The notes: a model not told the origin generated them from the letters alone. Numbered from the stretch's first letter, positions 26,443-34,977 are shown. The stretch is 64,000 nucleotides of DNA from CBDCYS01 sp965226245 (GCA_965226245.1 CBDDCL010000015.1:1798001-1862000); one strand, 5' to 3'. Translations and numbers: made by a program.

Positions 26443-27864
26443 GTGAGCGAGCCGCAACTCCAACAACTCTACCGGAAGCTGCCGTCGGTGGACCAACTGC
26501 TGGGCCGGCCGCGGGTGCAAGCCCTGCTGCGCCTCCACCCGCGCGATCTTGTCGTCGGGGAAATTCGAGCCGTGTTGGAGGAAACGCGGAGCGCGATCGC
26601 ATCGGGGGCATGGGCGAGGGGAGTTCGGCCGAACGAGGGCGAGACAGTCAGCGACCTCGTGGAGGGCCAAGTCGTTGAGCGGCTAGCCAGGCTGCAAGAG
26701 CCTTCGCTGCGAAAGGTCATCAACGCAACCGGTGTCATTCTTCACACCAACCTCGGACGGGCTCCGCTCTCTGAGAACGTCGTGGAAGCGATTCGGCGGA
26801 CTGCCGGCGGTTACACGAATCTGGAATACGATCTCAACTCCGGACGCCGCGGCAAACGTGACGTCCATGCGGGCTGGCTGCTCGAGCGGCTTCTTGGCGC
26901 ACCGGCCATTGTGGTGAACAATAATGCCGCGGCGGTCTTTCTTGTCTTGAACGAGCTGGCCGCGGACGGCGAAGTCTTGGTGTCGCGGGGAGAGTTGATC
27001 GAAATCGGCGATGGCTTTCGCATCCCTGACATCATGGCCCGCAGCGGCGTCAAGCTGCGCGAGGTCGGGACCACCAACCGCACCCATATCGGCGACTACC
27101 GAAACGCGGTCAGCGCACAGGCGCGCTTGTTGCTGCGAGTTCACCAAAGCAACTTTCGCATGGTGGGGTTCACCTCGCGTCCCAGCTTGGAAGAGCTCGT
27201 CGATTTAGGCCGCGAGACGGGACTGCCGGTCGTCGAAGATCTGGGCAGCGGCTCTCTCTACGACTTCACGAAGGCGGGGTTCGAAGAAGAGCCGCGGGTC
27301 GCGGCCAGCTTGCGCGCCGGTGTCGATCTGGCTACCTTTAGCGGCGACAAGCTTCTTGGCGGCCCCCAAGCAGGGATTATTGCCGGACGGGCGGAGTGGG
27401 TCCAGCGTGTCCGTAGAAATCCACTGTTTCGCGCACTGCGGGTTGACAAGCTGATCTATGCGGCTCTGGAGGCGACGCTGGCCGACTACCTTTTCGGACG
27501 CTTCGACCGCATTCCTGTCCTGCGCATGGTTCGCGAAACGGACAGCCAAATAGCGGAACGTGCCCGGCGGGTTGGGGAGGCCCTGGGCTCAGACCATCAA
27601 GACAGATGGGAGCTGACGCCTGGCCAATCTGTTCTAGGAGGCGGCTCAACTCCCGAGCAGACCCTGCCTACCACTCTGATCTCGGTTCGTCCCGTCCCCG
27701 GAAGGTCGGTGACGATCCTCGAAAAGGAACTGCGGCGGGCCAATCCAGCCGTGATTGCCCGATGCGAAAACGACCGCTTGTTGCTGGACTTGAGAACCGT
27801 GGCGCGCGAGGAGGAGGATGCGCTGATCGAGATGCTGCGGGCGGTACTGCAGCCAAACCCGTAA
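26443..27864 (+). CDS. selA: L-seryl-tRNA(Sec) selenium transferase
   Basis: PLP enzyme that converts seryl-tRNA(Sec) to selenocysteinyl-tRNA(Sec) with selenophosphate. About 473 residues from a GTG at 26443, reading VSEPQLQQLYRKLPSVDQLL. Conserved blocks: INATGVILHTNLGRAPLS, GKRDVHAGWLLERLLGAPA, VVNNNAAAVFL, and the PLP lysine in FSGDKLLGGPQAG. All are intact and the length is normal. selB, selD and selC are not in the window, so whether the organism uses selenocysteine cannot be judged here. Confidence 0.94.
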   Translation: MSEPQLQQLYRKLPSVDQLLGRPRVQALLRLHPRDLVVGEIRAVLEETRSAIASGAWARGVRPNEGETVSDLVEGQVVERLARLQEPSLRKVINATGVILHTNLGRAPLSENVVEAIRRTAGGYTNLEYDLNSGRRGKRDVHAGWLLERLLGAPAIVVNNNAAAVFLVLNELAADGEVLVSRGELIEIGDGFRIPDIMARSGVKLREVGTTNRTHIGDYRNAVSAQARLLLRVHQSNFRMVGFTSRPSLEELVDLGRETGLPVVEDLGSGSLYDFTKAGFEEEPRVAASLRAGVDLATFSGDKLLGGPQAGIIAGRAEWVQRVRRNPLFRALRVDKLIYAALEATLADYLFGRFDRIPVLRMVRETDSQIAERARRVGEALGSDHQDRWELTPGQSVLGGGSTPEQTLPTTLISVRPVPGRSVTILEKELRRANPAVIARCENDRLLLDLRTVAREEEDALIEMLRAVLQPNP

Positions 27865-27894
27865 GGCGGGTAATAGATGGAGATCATGCAAAAC

Positions 27895-29115
27895 TTAAGC
27901 GGCCGGCTCATAGTGCAGGGGGGCTTCCGCCGCAATCTCCTCCACCCAGCCGATCAGTTCAGAGGCCGCCTGACGCCAGCCGAGCGCCCCGGAGGCTCTC
28001 AGCGCGGCTTGGCTCATCCGCCGCCGCAAGGATTCGTCTTCCAAAACGCGTTTGATCGAGCGTTGCAGGGCGCCGGCGTCGTAAGGATCAAACGCCAATA
28101 CGCCGTCACCGAGCAACTCCTTCAAGGGACTCTGCTCCGTAGCCACAACCGGAATGCCACAAGCCGCAGCCTCGATGGCGGGAAGGCCGAACCCTTCCAT
28201 TAAAGAGGGCAAGACGATGAGAGACGAGCAATTCATTAGCTGGACCAAGTCTTCATCAGGGAGAAAGCCCGGGAATAACACCCGCTGTTCGATGGCCGAT
28301 CCGGCTAGACGTTTTCTCAGTTCGCCATAGACCGAATAGAAGGGGTCGGTTTCGTAGTCCCCCACCAGGACGAGCAACAGATCATCAAATCGCGGCTGAG
28401 CGGTCAGTTTCTCGAAGGCGTCCAGAAGGCGAGACAGGTTTTTGTGCGGGCCGAAGCCGCCAACGTAAGTCAACAGGCGGCCGTGCCGCTTGACACCTTG
28501 GCCGGTCACGCCTTGGCTGGTCACCGCCGGTGGCAGAGCGGCTTCAGCCAAGGGCCGAAAAATGGGATCCGGAGCCTCGCCGACAACTTTGACACGATCC
28601 GCCTCAAGTCCGAACTCGGCGATGAGCGCACGGCGGGAGTATTCCGAAACCGTAACGATGCGATCGGCCTGTGCTCTGGCGAGTTCGGATTTCAAACGCC
28701 ACCACATTCTTCCGCTTTGGTTCGGGAAAACGTGCTGGGGCAGCCGCTCCGCAATCACATCGTGGATGATCAGAACCTTCTTCGCGCGAGTCAATACAGG
28801 AACGTAGCTGTAGAGGGTCGGAAAAATCAAACAGTCGAGATCAGCGCTCGAAAGCGCGCGGCTCATCGACCAGGCATCGGCGAGTGAGCGTCTCCCGCCC
28901 GCCTTGGCCGCAACGGCCGCTGGCACGCTAACGGCGACTTGGGTTAGCTGTGCGGCGGGCGGCAGCGGTTGCAGCAAACTGTCCAGGGGGGTGTCGACGA
29001 AGAGGACGTACTCGTTCGAGTGGTCGAGGCTGCAAACAGCATTGAACAGCGAGCGCAGATGCCGTCCATAACCGCGGCGGTTGTTCCAGCAGGTGGCGTC
29101 GACACCGATCCGCAC
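27895..29115 (-). CDS. Glycosyltransferase family 4 protein
   Basis: 406-residue GT-B-fold glycosyltransferase (group 1). The N-terminal domain starts MRIGVDATCWNNRRGYGRHL. The C-terminal donor-binding domain shows TYVGGFGPHKNLSRLLDAF, VLFPGFLPDEDLVQL and the E-x7-E motif in EGFGLPAIEAAACGIPVVAT. Typical of enzymes adding hexoses in surface polysaccharide or lipid glycans. A short hinge-like insertion near residue 205 is built from small DNA repeats. It stands alone, convergent with selA. Confidence 0.9.
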   Translation of the reverse strand: MRIGVDATCWNNRRGYGRHLRSLFNAVCSLDHSNEYVLFVDTPLDSLLQPLPPAAQLTQVAVSVPAAVAAKAGGRRSLADAWSMSRALSSADLDCLIFPTLYSYVPVLTRAKKVLIIHDVIAERLPQHVFPNQSGRMWWRLKSELARAQADRIVTVSEYSRRALIAEFGLEADRVKVVGEAPDPIFRPLAEAALPPAVTSQGVTGQGVKRHGRLLTYVGGFGPHKNLSRLLDAFEKLTAQPRFDDLLLVLVGDYETDPFYSVYGELRKRLAGSAIEQRVLFPGFLPDEDLVQLMNCSSLIVLPSLMEGFGLPAIEAAACGIPVVATEQSPLKELLGDGVLAFDPYDAGALQRSIKRVLEDESLRRRMSQAALRASGALGWRQAASELIGWVEEIAAEAPLHYEPAA

Positions 29116-29161
29116 GTTTCACTATAGCCCAGAAACTCAAAAGTTCAGAACAGGTAAACCG

Positions 29162-29270
29162 CTTATTGATACTCGCAAAATATAGTGTTGTTTTCGGACA
29201 CAGCGAATGCCTTGCCGGAGCGGGCGCAGCACGCTGCGCCCCTACACTGTATTTCGCGAACATCAATAAG
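29162..29270. repeat. Dispersed repeat family E (MITE-like), copy 1
   Basis: 109 bp with 26-bp imperfect terminal inverted repeats (29162-29187 and 29245-29270, about 22 of 26 matching; core TTGATACTCGCAAAATA). A central perfect hairpin GGGCGCAGCACGCTGCGCCC sits at 29222-29241. A second copy at 46362-46466 keeps the TCGCAAA ends and a similar central GGCACAGCGTGCTGTGCC hairpin. Confidence 0.7.
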
Positions 29271-29704
29271 TCACCGGTATTGCTCTTAGACTGCATTTCT
29301 CACGGCGCAACTTTTCGGGCATTCTGGAGGCGATCCTGTTTCATCCAGCGATCAAATGGATTTTTTGTCAATGTTCGCCCTTTGGTCTTTTTTGCTGTCA
29401 TCGTCCTCGTATTCGCTAGCAAAAGAGTCTCAACGGACTTGAGTGGTTTGGGCGCAAGTTGTTCATTTATAAGCGGTTCATTTTTTCAATGAGAGGATTT
29501 GAGAGTGTATGAGAGAGTTTCGGGTTTTTTGCCGGGCGGCGGGGCCTGGATCGCCTGCCGGTCACCTCCACATGGAAAATGATTCATCGCTGGGTTTCCC
29601 TTTTTTAGGATAGCAAGCCGGTCTCGGGCGGCCTGGCGCTTCCTGGAGAAAACTGTTGAAAAAAAAGGGAATAACTTTATCAAAAATCCGTGACCGAGTT
29701 TGTC
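29271..29704. other. Intergenic stretch without a recognisable gene
   Basis: AT-richer region with several T- and A-runs (for example near 29350 and 29650). A family C end remnant (GCATTTCTCACGGCGC) is at about 29291-29306. Short frames only; nothing recognised. Confidence 0.35.
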
Positions 29705-29899
29705 AGCGCGGGTTTCTCGGCGCCTGACGGGCGAGGCAGGCGAGAGGCCCGGCAGTCCTTCTTTGCACTTGCCGACCGTTTTCGACCTACCGTCAAGTAT
29801 GCGTCTTTGATTCAGCGGGGTTGGCGTCAAGCCGAGCGCGCCGCGTACTGACGCGCCTCTCACGCACTCCGCCTCGCCACGCGGTGAGAAAAGCGGGCG
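29705..29899. repeat. Dispersed repeat family C, copy 2
   Basis: More diverged copy of 22985-23170: starts GCGCGGGTTTCTCGGCGCC, keeps TACCGTCAAGTATGCGTC and CGTACTGACGCGCCTCTCAC, and ends GCGGTGAGAAAAGCGGGCGA. It abuts a family D element directly. Confidence 0.7.
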
Positions 29900-30051
29900 A
29901 GCAGCCCGTGGTGGAAGTCCGAGGACGCGAAAAAAGGGGACAGCCAGCCGATTTCCGCACTTCACTGGGATTGAAAACAAAGCAGTTCGGCGAGCGGAAA
30001 TCGGTGGCAGTCCCCCATTTTCGCTCGAACACACTTCTGCCACGGGCTGCT
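29900..30051. repeat. Dispersed repeat family D, copy 2 (complete ends)
   Basis: Bounded by AGCAGCCCGTGG (29900-29911) and its exact inverse CCACGGGCTGCT (30040-30051). Contains the nested pair GACAGCCAGCCGATTTCCG and CGGAAATCGGTGGCAGTC. Only short frames, none recognised. Confidence 0.7.
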
Positions 30052-30538
30052 AGATGAGCGGGATTATCCCAGCCAAATCTCACTCAGGAATGGCGGTGCG
30101 CAGGGCAAGGATACACCGGCCCGCTCTCGTTCCGGACCGGGGCTCGGGGCGCCCTCCTGGAGTCAGCCATCTCGCCTTGCCCGCGCGAGTAAAACGCGAA
30201 CGCCGAAGTCCACGAATCCCAAGGGTCTCCTGCAACGAAACTAACGACATAGCCCTTGTTCGCGGATAGACGCTGGTATGTCGCTTACCGCCAACAAACG
30301 CCTGCCTGAGGCGCTTCTCCGCATCGCCGGGAAGAGCTAAACGCCGTCCCGAACAGTGAGTTAAAATGGACTGAGCCGGATTGCTGGTGGGAAGGCTTGT
30401 TGTCGCCAGCTATCACGCGCGGTGCGTCGATCGAGCGCCTATGCTGATGAATCAACACTTGCCGACAAGGGAGGATTCAGGCCGGAGACAACTTGCCTAC
30501 GACTGGTAATTCGAAAGCGTGCAGCCGCGCCAGTAACG
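30052..30538. other. Intergenic stretch without a recognisable gene
   Basis: About 490 bp left of a small membrane gene. No frame with recognisable coding character, no repeat-family copy and no RNA gene seen. Confidence 0.35.
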
Positions 30539-30769
30539 TTAGATGGCTTGCGGGTAAAAGTTCCATAGGATCAAGATCCAAAACATCAATGCGATGACGC
30601 TAACCGCGACACCTACGTCTGTTGACGATAGAACACCCTTGAATAACCAGTGCTTGGACGGCGGATCTATGCCACGTGCCTGGCACATCGCATAGTACCG
30701 CTCCTTATTCCTGTTGACGTAATATAGACTCGCCCACTGGATGAGGACCCACGCGACGGCCAGTACCAA
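30539..30769 (-). pseudogene. Small membrane protein, 5' end cut by an IS1595 insertion
   Basis: 76 codons from a TTG, with two hydrophobic segments (LVLAVAWVLIQWASLYYV and VGVAVSVIALMFWILILWNF) around a loop containing ERYYAMCQARGIDPPSKHW. The frame continues upstream past the TTG with no stop until the IS1595 end at 30788. If the IS is removed at its target TTTAGATA, the frame also continues into the 8 bp kept at 32806-32813. So the N-terminus was probably lost to the insertion and later rearrangement. No family recognised. Confidence 0.5.
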
Positions 30770-30787
30770 GCCGACAATGTTTAGATA

Positions 30788-31735
30788 ATGGGGTATTTAG
30801 TTGACTCCAGTAGCCACAATATGTTGTGGTTGGGGGCATGAAGGAGGACTACCCCCGAAACCTCGTCGAGTTGAAGCTCGATTCTCGACCGAGGAGGCGT
30901 GCCGGGAGTACCTGCTGAAGCTGCGCTGGCCGGAGGGGTTCGTGTGCCCGCGCTGTGGGATCCAGTCCTCATGGGCCAGCAAACGCAATCTGCTGCTCTG
31001 CGCCGACTGCGGTTACCAGGCCTCGGTGACGGCGGGCACGATTTTCCAGGACACCCGCAAGCCCTTGACGTTGTGGTTCCGGGCGGCTTGGTGGGTGACA
31101 ACGCAAAAAGGCGGGGCCAGCGCGCTGGAGTTGCAGCGGGTCTTGGGTTTGGGTAGCTATGTAACCGCCTGGACCTGGCTGCACAAGTTCCGCCGCGCCA
31201 TGGTGCGCCCCGGTCGCAATCGGCTGGTCGGCCGGGTGGAGGTGGACGAAACGTACGGAGTCGAAGAGGGCGTCCGAGGTCGGCGTTAGTTGCGGTTGCT
31301 GCCGAGGAGGATGGGCGCGGTATGGGTCGCATCCGGCTCCGTCGGATCGCGGATGCCTCAGCGGCGAGCTTGGAAGCCTTTGTCGAAGAAGCTATCCAAC
31401 CTGGCAGCCTCGTGCACACCGACGGCTGGGAAGGCTATGCGGGATTGGAGAACAAAGGATACCGCCATGAAGTCAACCGTTGCGCGGGAAGCGGATCGGC
31501 GAGTAATGCTGCCGAGAGTCCATCGTGCGCCTCTCTGCTAAAGCGCGCTGTTGGGGCCAGGGGGCTGTCAGTCACGAGTATTTGGACTACTACCTGGACG
31601 AGTTCACGTTCCGACCGGCGGACCTCACGGTCGCGCGGCAAACTTTTCTATCGCCTCCTCCAGCAGGCGGTCGCCGGACCCTGCTCCCTATAAGACAATG
31701 GTCGAGGCCACCAGGGCCGGCACCCCCACCCCCAC
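30788..31735 (+). mobile_element. IS1595-type element, copy 1: indel-ridden and missing its right end
   Basis: Begins with ATGGGGTATTTAGTTGACTC after the target TTTAGATA (30780-30787). It follows copies 2-4 base for base except for a dozen or so small gaps (for example near 30873, 31256, 31287, 31477, 31530, 31556 and 31616). No clear plain substitution was found outside the gapped sites. It ends at the ACCCCCAC tract, where the 30-bp right inverted repeat should begin, and joins a copy of its own left flank. Confidence 0.8.
30838..31731 (+). pseudogene. Broken IS1595-family transposase (copy 1)
   Basis: Same gene as the intact 316-residue transposase at 31821, but a 1-nt loss in GTCGAGTTGAAGC shifts the frame after about 12 codons, and later gaps shift it again. 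The zinc-ribbon and catalytic segments can be recognised in several frames. Not functional as written. Confidence 0.85.
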
Positions 31736-31770
31736 GCGACGGCCAGTACCAAGCCGACAATGTTTAGATA
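31731..31770 (+). repeat. 40-bp duplicate of the left flank of the IS1595 cluster
   Basis: Identical to 30748-30787: CCCACGCGACGGCCAGTACC and on to AATGTTTAGATA. This puts the same chromosomal flank, ending in the target TTTAGATA, before both copy 1 and copy 2. The junction with copy 1 falls in shared CCCAC, consistent with a tandem duplication at microhomology or an assembly join. Confidence 0.85.
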
Positions 31771-32797
31771 ATGGGGTATTTAGTTGACTCCAGTAGCCAC
31801 AATATGTTGTGGTTGGGGGCATGAAGGAGGACTACCCCCGAAACCTCGTCGAGTTGGAAGCTCGATTCTCGACCGAGGAGGCGTGCCGGGAGTACCTGCT
31901 GAAGCTGCGCTGGCCGGAGGGGTTCGTGTGCCCGCGCTGTGGGATCCAGTCCTCATGGGCCAGCAAACGCAATCTGCTGCTCTGCGCCGACTGCGGTTAC
32001 CAGGCCTCGGTGACGGCGGGCACGATTTTCCAGGACACCCGCAAGCCCTTGACGTTGTGGTTCCGGGCGGCTTGGTGGGTGACAACGCAAAAAGGCGGGG
32101 CCAGCGCGCTGGAGTTGCAGCGGGTCTTGGGTTTGGGTAGCTATGTAACCGCCTGGACCTGGCTGCACAAGTTCCGCCGCGCCATGGTGCGCCCCGGTCG
32201 CAATCGGCTGGTCGGCCGGGTGGAGGTGGACGAAACGTATGTGGGCGGAGTCGAAGAGGGCGTCCGAGGTCGCGAAATGGTTGGCAAAGCGTTAGTTGCG
32301 GTTGCTGCCGAGGAGGATGGGCGCGGTATGGGTCGCATCCGGCTCCGTCGGATCGCGGATGCCTCAGCGGCGAGCTTGGAAGCCTTTGTCGAAGAAGCTA
32401 TCCAACCTGGCAGCCTCGTGCACACCGACGGCTGGGAAGGCTATGCGGGATTGGAGAACAAAGGATACCGCCATGAAGTCACCGTGCTGCGCGGGAAGCG
32501 GCAATCGGCGAGTAAGCTGCTGCCGAGAGTCCATCGTGTCGCCTCTCTGCTAAAGCGCTGGCTGTTGGGGACCCACCAGGGGGCTGTCAGTCACGAGTAT
32601 TTGGACTACTACCTGGACGAGTTCACGTTCCGCTTCAACCGGCGGACCTCACGGTCGCGCGGCAAACTTTTCTATCGCCTCCTCCAGCAGGCGGTCGCCG
32701 CCGACCCTGCTCCCTATAAGACAATGGTCGAGGCCACCAGGGCCGGCACCCCCACCCCCAAGATGTAGTGGCTACTGGAGTCAACTAAATACCCCAT
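31771..32797 (+). mobile_element. IS1595-type element, copy 2 (complete)
   Basis: 1027 bp with perfect 30-bp terminal inverted repeats starting ATGGGGTATTTAGTTGACTC, flanked on both sides by the 8-bp duplication TTTAGATA (31763-31770 and 32798-32805). It carries an intact transposase and appears identical to copies 3 and 4. Confidence 0.93.
31821..32768 (+). CDS. IS1595-family (ISXO2-like) transposase, copy 2
   Basis: 315-residue transposase from the ATG at 31821 (MKEDYPRNLVELEARF); a GTG 12 nt upstream is also in frame, but the related element at 58886 supports this start. The N-terminal zinc ribbon has CPRCGIQSSW and CADCGYQ. The ISXO2-like DDE domain has VEVDETYVGG and VHTDGWEGY, with FRFNRRTSRSRGKLFYRLLQ near the end. 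Intact. Confidence 0.93.
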   Translation: MKEDYPRNLVELEARFSTEEACREYLLKLRWPEGFVCPRCGIQSSWASKRNLLLCADCGYQASVTAGTIFQDTRKPLTLWFRAAWWVTTQKGGASALELQRVLGLGSYVTAWTWLHKFRRAMVRPGRNRLVGRVEVDETYVGGVEEGVRGREMVGKALVAVAAEEDGRGMGRIRLRRIADASAASLEAFVEEAIQPGSLVHTDGWEGYAGLENKGYRHEVTVLRGKRQSASKLLPRVHRVASLLKRWLLGTHQGAVSHEYLDYYLDEFTFRFNRRTSRSRGKLFYRLLQQAVAADPAPYKTMVEATRAGTPTPKM

Positions 32798-32813
32798 TTT
32801 AGATAAACCGGAA

Positions 32814-33840
32814 ATGGGGTATTTAGTTGACTCCAGTAGCCACAATATGTTGTGGTTGGGGGCATGAAGGAGGACTACCCCCGAAACCTCGTCGAGTTGG
32901 AAGCTCGATTCTCGACCGAGGAGGCGTGCCGGGAGTACCTGCTGAAGCTGCGCTGGCCGGAGGGGTTCGTGTGCCCGCGCTGTGGGATCCAGTCCTCATG
33001 GGCCAGCAAACGCAATCTGCTGCTCTGCGCCGACTGCGGTTACCAGGCCTCGGTGACGGCGGGCACGATTTTCCAGGACACCCGCAAGCCCTTGACGTTG
33101 TGGTTCCGGGCGGCTTGGTGGGTGACAACGCAAAAAGGCGGGGCCAGCGCGCTGGAGTTGCAGCGGGTCTTGGGTTTGGGTAGCTATGTAACCGCCTGGA
33201 CCTGGCTGCACAAGTTCCGCCGCGCCATGGTGCGCCCCGGTCGCAATCGGCTGGTCGGCCGGGTGGAGGTGGACGAAACGTATGTGGGCGGAGTCGAAGA
33301 GGGCGTCCGAGGTCGCGAAATGGTTGGCAAAGCGTTAGTTGCGGTTGCTGCCGAGGAGGATGGGCGCGGTATGGGTCGCATCCGGCTCCGTCGGATCGCG
33401 GATGCCTCAGCGGCGAGCTTGGAAGCCTTTGTCGAAGAAGCTATCCAACCTGGCAGCCTCGTGCACACCGACGGCTGGGAAGGCTATGCGGGATTGGAGA
33501 ACAAAGGATACCGCCATGAAGTCACCGTGCTGCGCGGGAAGCGGCAATCGGCGAGTAAGCTGCTGCCGAGAGTCCATCGTGTCGCCTCTCTGCTAAAGCG
33601 CTGGCTGTTGGGGACCCACCAGGGGGCTGTCAGTCACGAGTATTTGGACTACTACCTGGACGAGTTCACGTTCCGCTTCAACCGGCGGACCTCACGGTCG
33701 CGCGGCAAACTTTTCTATCGCCTCCTCCAGCAGGCGGTCGCCGCCGACCCTGCTCCCTATAAGACAATGGTCGAGGCCACCAGGGCCGGCACCCCCACCC
33801 CCAAGATGTAGTGGCTACTGGAGTCAACTAAATACCCCAT
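32814..33840 (+). mobile_element. IS1595-type element, copy 3 (complete, flanks do not match)
   Basis: 1027 bp, apparently identical to copy 2 and only 16 bp from it. The left 8 bp are AACCGGAA and the right 8 bp CGGCGGAA, so there is no target duplication; the right flank is the inside of hicA. This suggests recombination between IS copies with loss of the DNA that originally lay between. Confidence 0.92.
32864..33811 (+). CDS. IS1595-family transposase, copy 3
   Basis: Residue-for-residue the same as the copy 2 product, with intact zinc ribbon and DDE motifs. See the entry at 31821 for the motifs. The gene's right end lies about 30 bp from truncated hicA. Confidence 0.93.
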   Translation: MKEDYPRNLVELEARFSTEEACREYLLKLRWPEGFVCPRCGIQSSWASKRNLLLCADCGYQASVTAGTIFQDTRKPLTLWFRAAWWVTTQKGGASALELQRVLGLGSYVTAWTWLHKFRRAMVRPGRNRLVGRVEVDETYVGGVEEGVRGREMVGKALVAVAAEEDGRGMGRIRLRRIADASAASLEAFVEEAIQPGSLVHTDGWEGYAGLENKGYRHEVTVLRGKRQSASKLLPRVHRVASLLKRWLLGTHQGAVSHEYLDYYLDEFTFRFNRRTSRSRGKLFYRLLQQAVAADPAPYKTMVEATRAGTPTPKM

Positions 33841-34005
33841 CGGCGGAATATCTTTGGAGTGGATCGGTACGGTGACCCGCAGTTCCGCACGAGTCTTGTG
33901 CAACAGGCGGGCGTGGCTGCCCGTCTGGTGGTGGACGAAGAAGCCGGCGCGTTCAAGGGCACGTACAAGCTGTCTCGGCCTAACGACAGGCAGTTTTTGG
34001 TTCAC
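33841..34005 (-). pseudogene. hicA: HicA toxin gene truncated by IS1595 copy 3
   Basis: HicA-type mRNA interferase from a GTG at 34005: VNQKLPVVRPRQLVRALERA, then GFFVHHQTGSHARLLHK with the catalytic G-SH-x-R motif, and VTVPIHSKDIPP, where the IS end begins. The normal C-terminal helix (about 20 residues after KDIPPG) is replaced by IS-encoded residues ending MGYLVDSSSHY. The active-site histidine is kept, but the fold is probably damaged. It lies downstream of hicB, the antitoxin-first order. Confidence 0.8.
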
Positions 34006-34149
34006 ACCAGATTCCCTCCACAACGAGCATGTAGCAGGATGGTCTCCGGAGTCTATGAGAAACCGGCAAATTCGCGTAGCAGGCTTTCGGAATTTGAAAT
34101 AACGTGAAAAACTTACAAAAAGCTCGCCTCGAGCTAGCGGCGTCTTGAG

Positions 34150-34380
34150 TCAGGGAAGGGTGAGTGCGACTCGTTCCGTGGCGGGTTCGACATCTTCAGG
34201 TATTGGCTCTCCGGTCTCACGGGCGCTCTCAAGAAAACAGCGAATCGCATCTTGTGCCATCTCGCGGGCCTCGTTGAGCGTCTCCCCGAAGGTACAGATT
34301 TCCGGGATGGCGGGAACAATAACGTTGTAGCCTCCCTCCGGGGCCCGCTCGAATATGACAGTGTAGCTGTACTCGGTCAA
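34150..34380 (-). CDS. hicB: HicB-family antitoxin
   Basis: 76-residue HicB-like protein with the degenerate RNase H-fold pattern YSYTVIFERAPEGGYNVIVP followed by AIPEICTFGETLNEAREMA. It lacks the C-terminal DNA-binding tail of longer HicB proteins. It is 126 bp upstream of the truncated hicA, a larger gap than usual. With the toxin cut short, the antitoxin may now be dispensable. Confidence 0.82.
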   Translation of the reverse strand: MTEYSYTVIFERAPEGGYNVIVPAIPEICTFGETLNEAREMAQDAIRCFLESARETGEPIPEDVEPATERVALTLP

Positions 34381-34711
34381 GGTTCCACTCCAAGATCATG
34401 CTAGCAGTTTCGGGCGGTGCGGCTCGGAAGGGGATCTTCCCGACATCCCCCCGCCGGTCGAAGACTCATCGTGTACGTCGCGGCCTATGACCGGCGTATG
34501 AGCTAAGTGGTAGAAGATTGATTCGAGAGATCTTTGCCAGGGACTTACCGATCATAATTCACGAGTTGGAATACGATGAAGATACCGCTCAGAGAACCGC
34601 GTCGGCGAATCCGCTGGTGAGTTATCGGTAATGGGCTGTTCCCAAGAAAACTCTAACGCCCGGACCGCATTTGCGAAACATCGATATCTGAAATCGATAT
34701 TGAATACGAAT
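34381..34711. other. Intergenic stretch between two toxin-antitoxin loci
   Basis: About 330 bp with no recognised gene or repeat-family copy. The last 40 bp are AT-rich with two TCGATAT repeats at 34681-34687 and 34694-34700, part of the mazE-like promoter region. Confidence 0.35.
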
Positions 34712-34739
34712 ATATCTATGGTATGCTTTGTATAGATAT
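34712..34739 (+). promoter_or_regulatory. Candidate operator of the mazEF-like pair
   Basis: Perfect inverted repeat ATATCTAT (34712-34719) and ATAGATAT (34732-34739) around 12 bp, in AT-rich DNA directly at the antitoxin start codon. This is a typical place for antitoxin autorepression. Confidence 0.45.
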
Positions 34740-34977
34740 GATGCGAGCAGTCTTAGTCAAGCTTCCAGAAGAATTGATCGAAGACGGGCAGGAATGTGCT
34801 TCGGCTCTAAAGCTTACGCGATCGGCCTACATCCGCCGCGCCATTGAACACTTCAACCGCGAGACCAAGCGCGGTCTCAGGGCCAAAAAACTGGTCGCCG
34901 CATCCCGCAAGGTGAGGGCGCAGAGCATGCGCGTCAACGCGGAGTTCGCTCGGTTCGAGCAAGATCCGGATGCCTAA
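34738..34977 (+). CDS. Ribbon-helix-helix antitoxin (MazE-like)
   Basis: 79 residues from the ATG at 34738 (MMRAVLVKLPEELIEDGQE), preferred because the earlier in-frame start lies inside the operator repeat. The beta-strand plus two helices (AVLVKLPEELIEDG, then LTRSAYIRRAIEHFNRE) fit CopG/ribbon-helix-helix DNA-binding domains. The charged C-terminal part would neutralise the toxin. It overlaps the toxin gene by 8 nt. Confidence 0.85.
   Translation: MMRAVLVKLPEELIEDGQECASALKLTRSAYIRRAIEHFNRETKRGLRAKKLVAASRKVRAQSMRVNAEFARFEQDPDA

Noticed and set aside
30788..33840. Composite transposon formed by IS1595 copies 1-3
   Set aside because: The copies are almost adjacent with 16-40 bp between them and no cargo gene.
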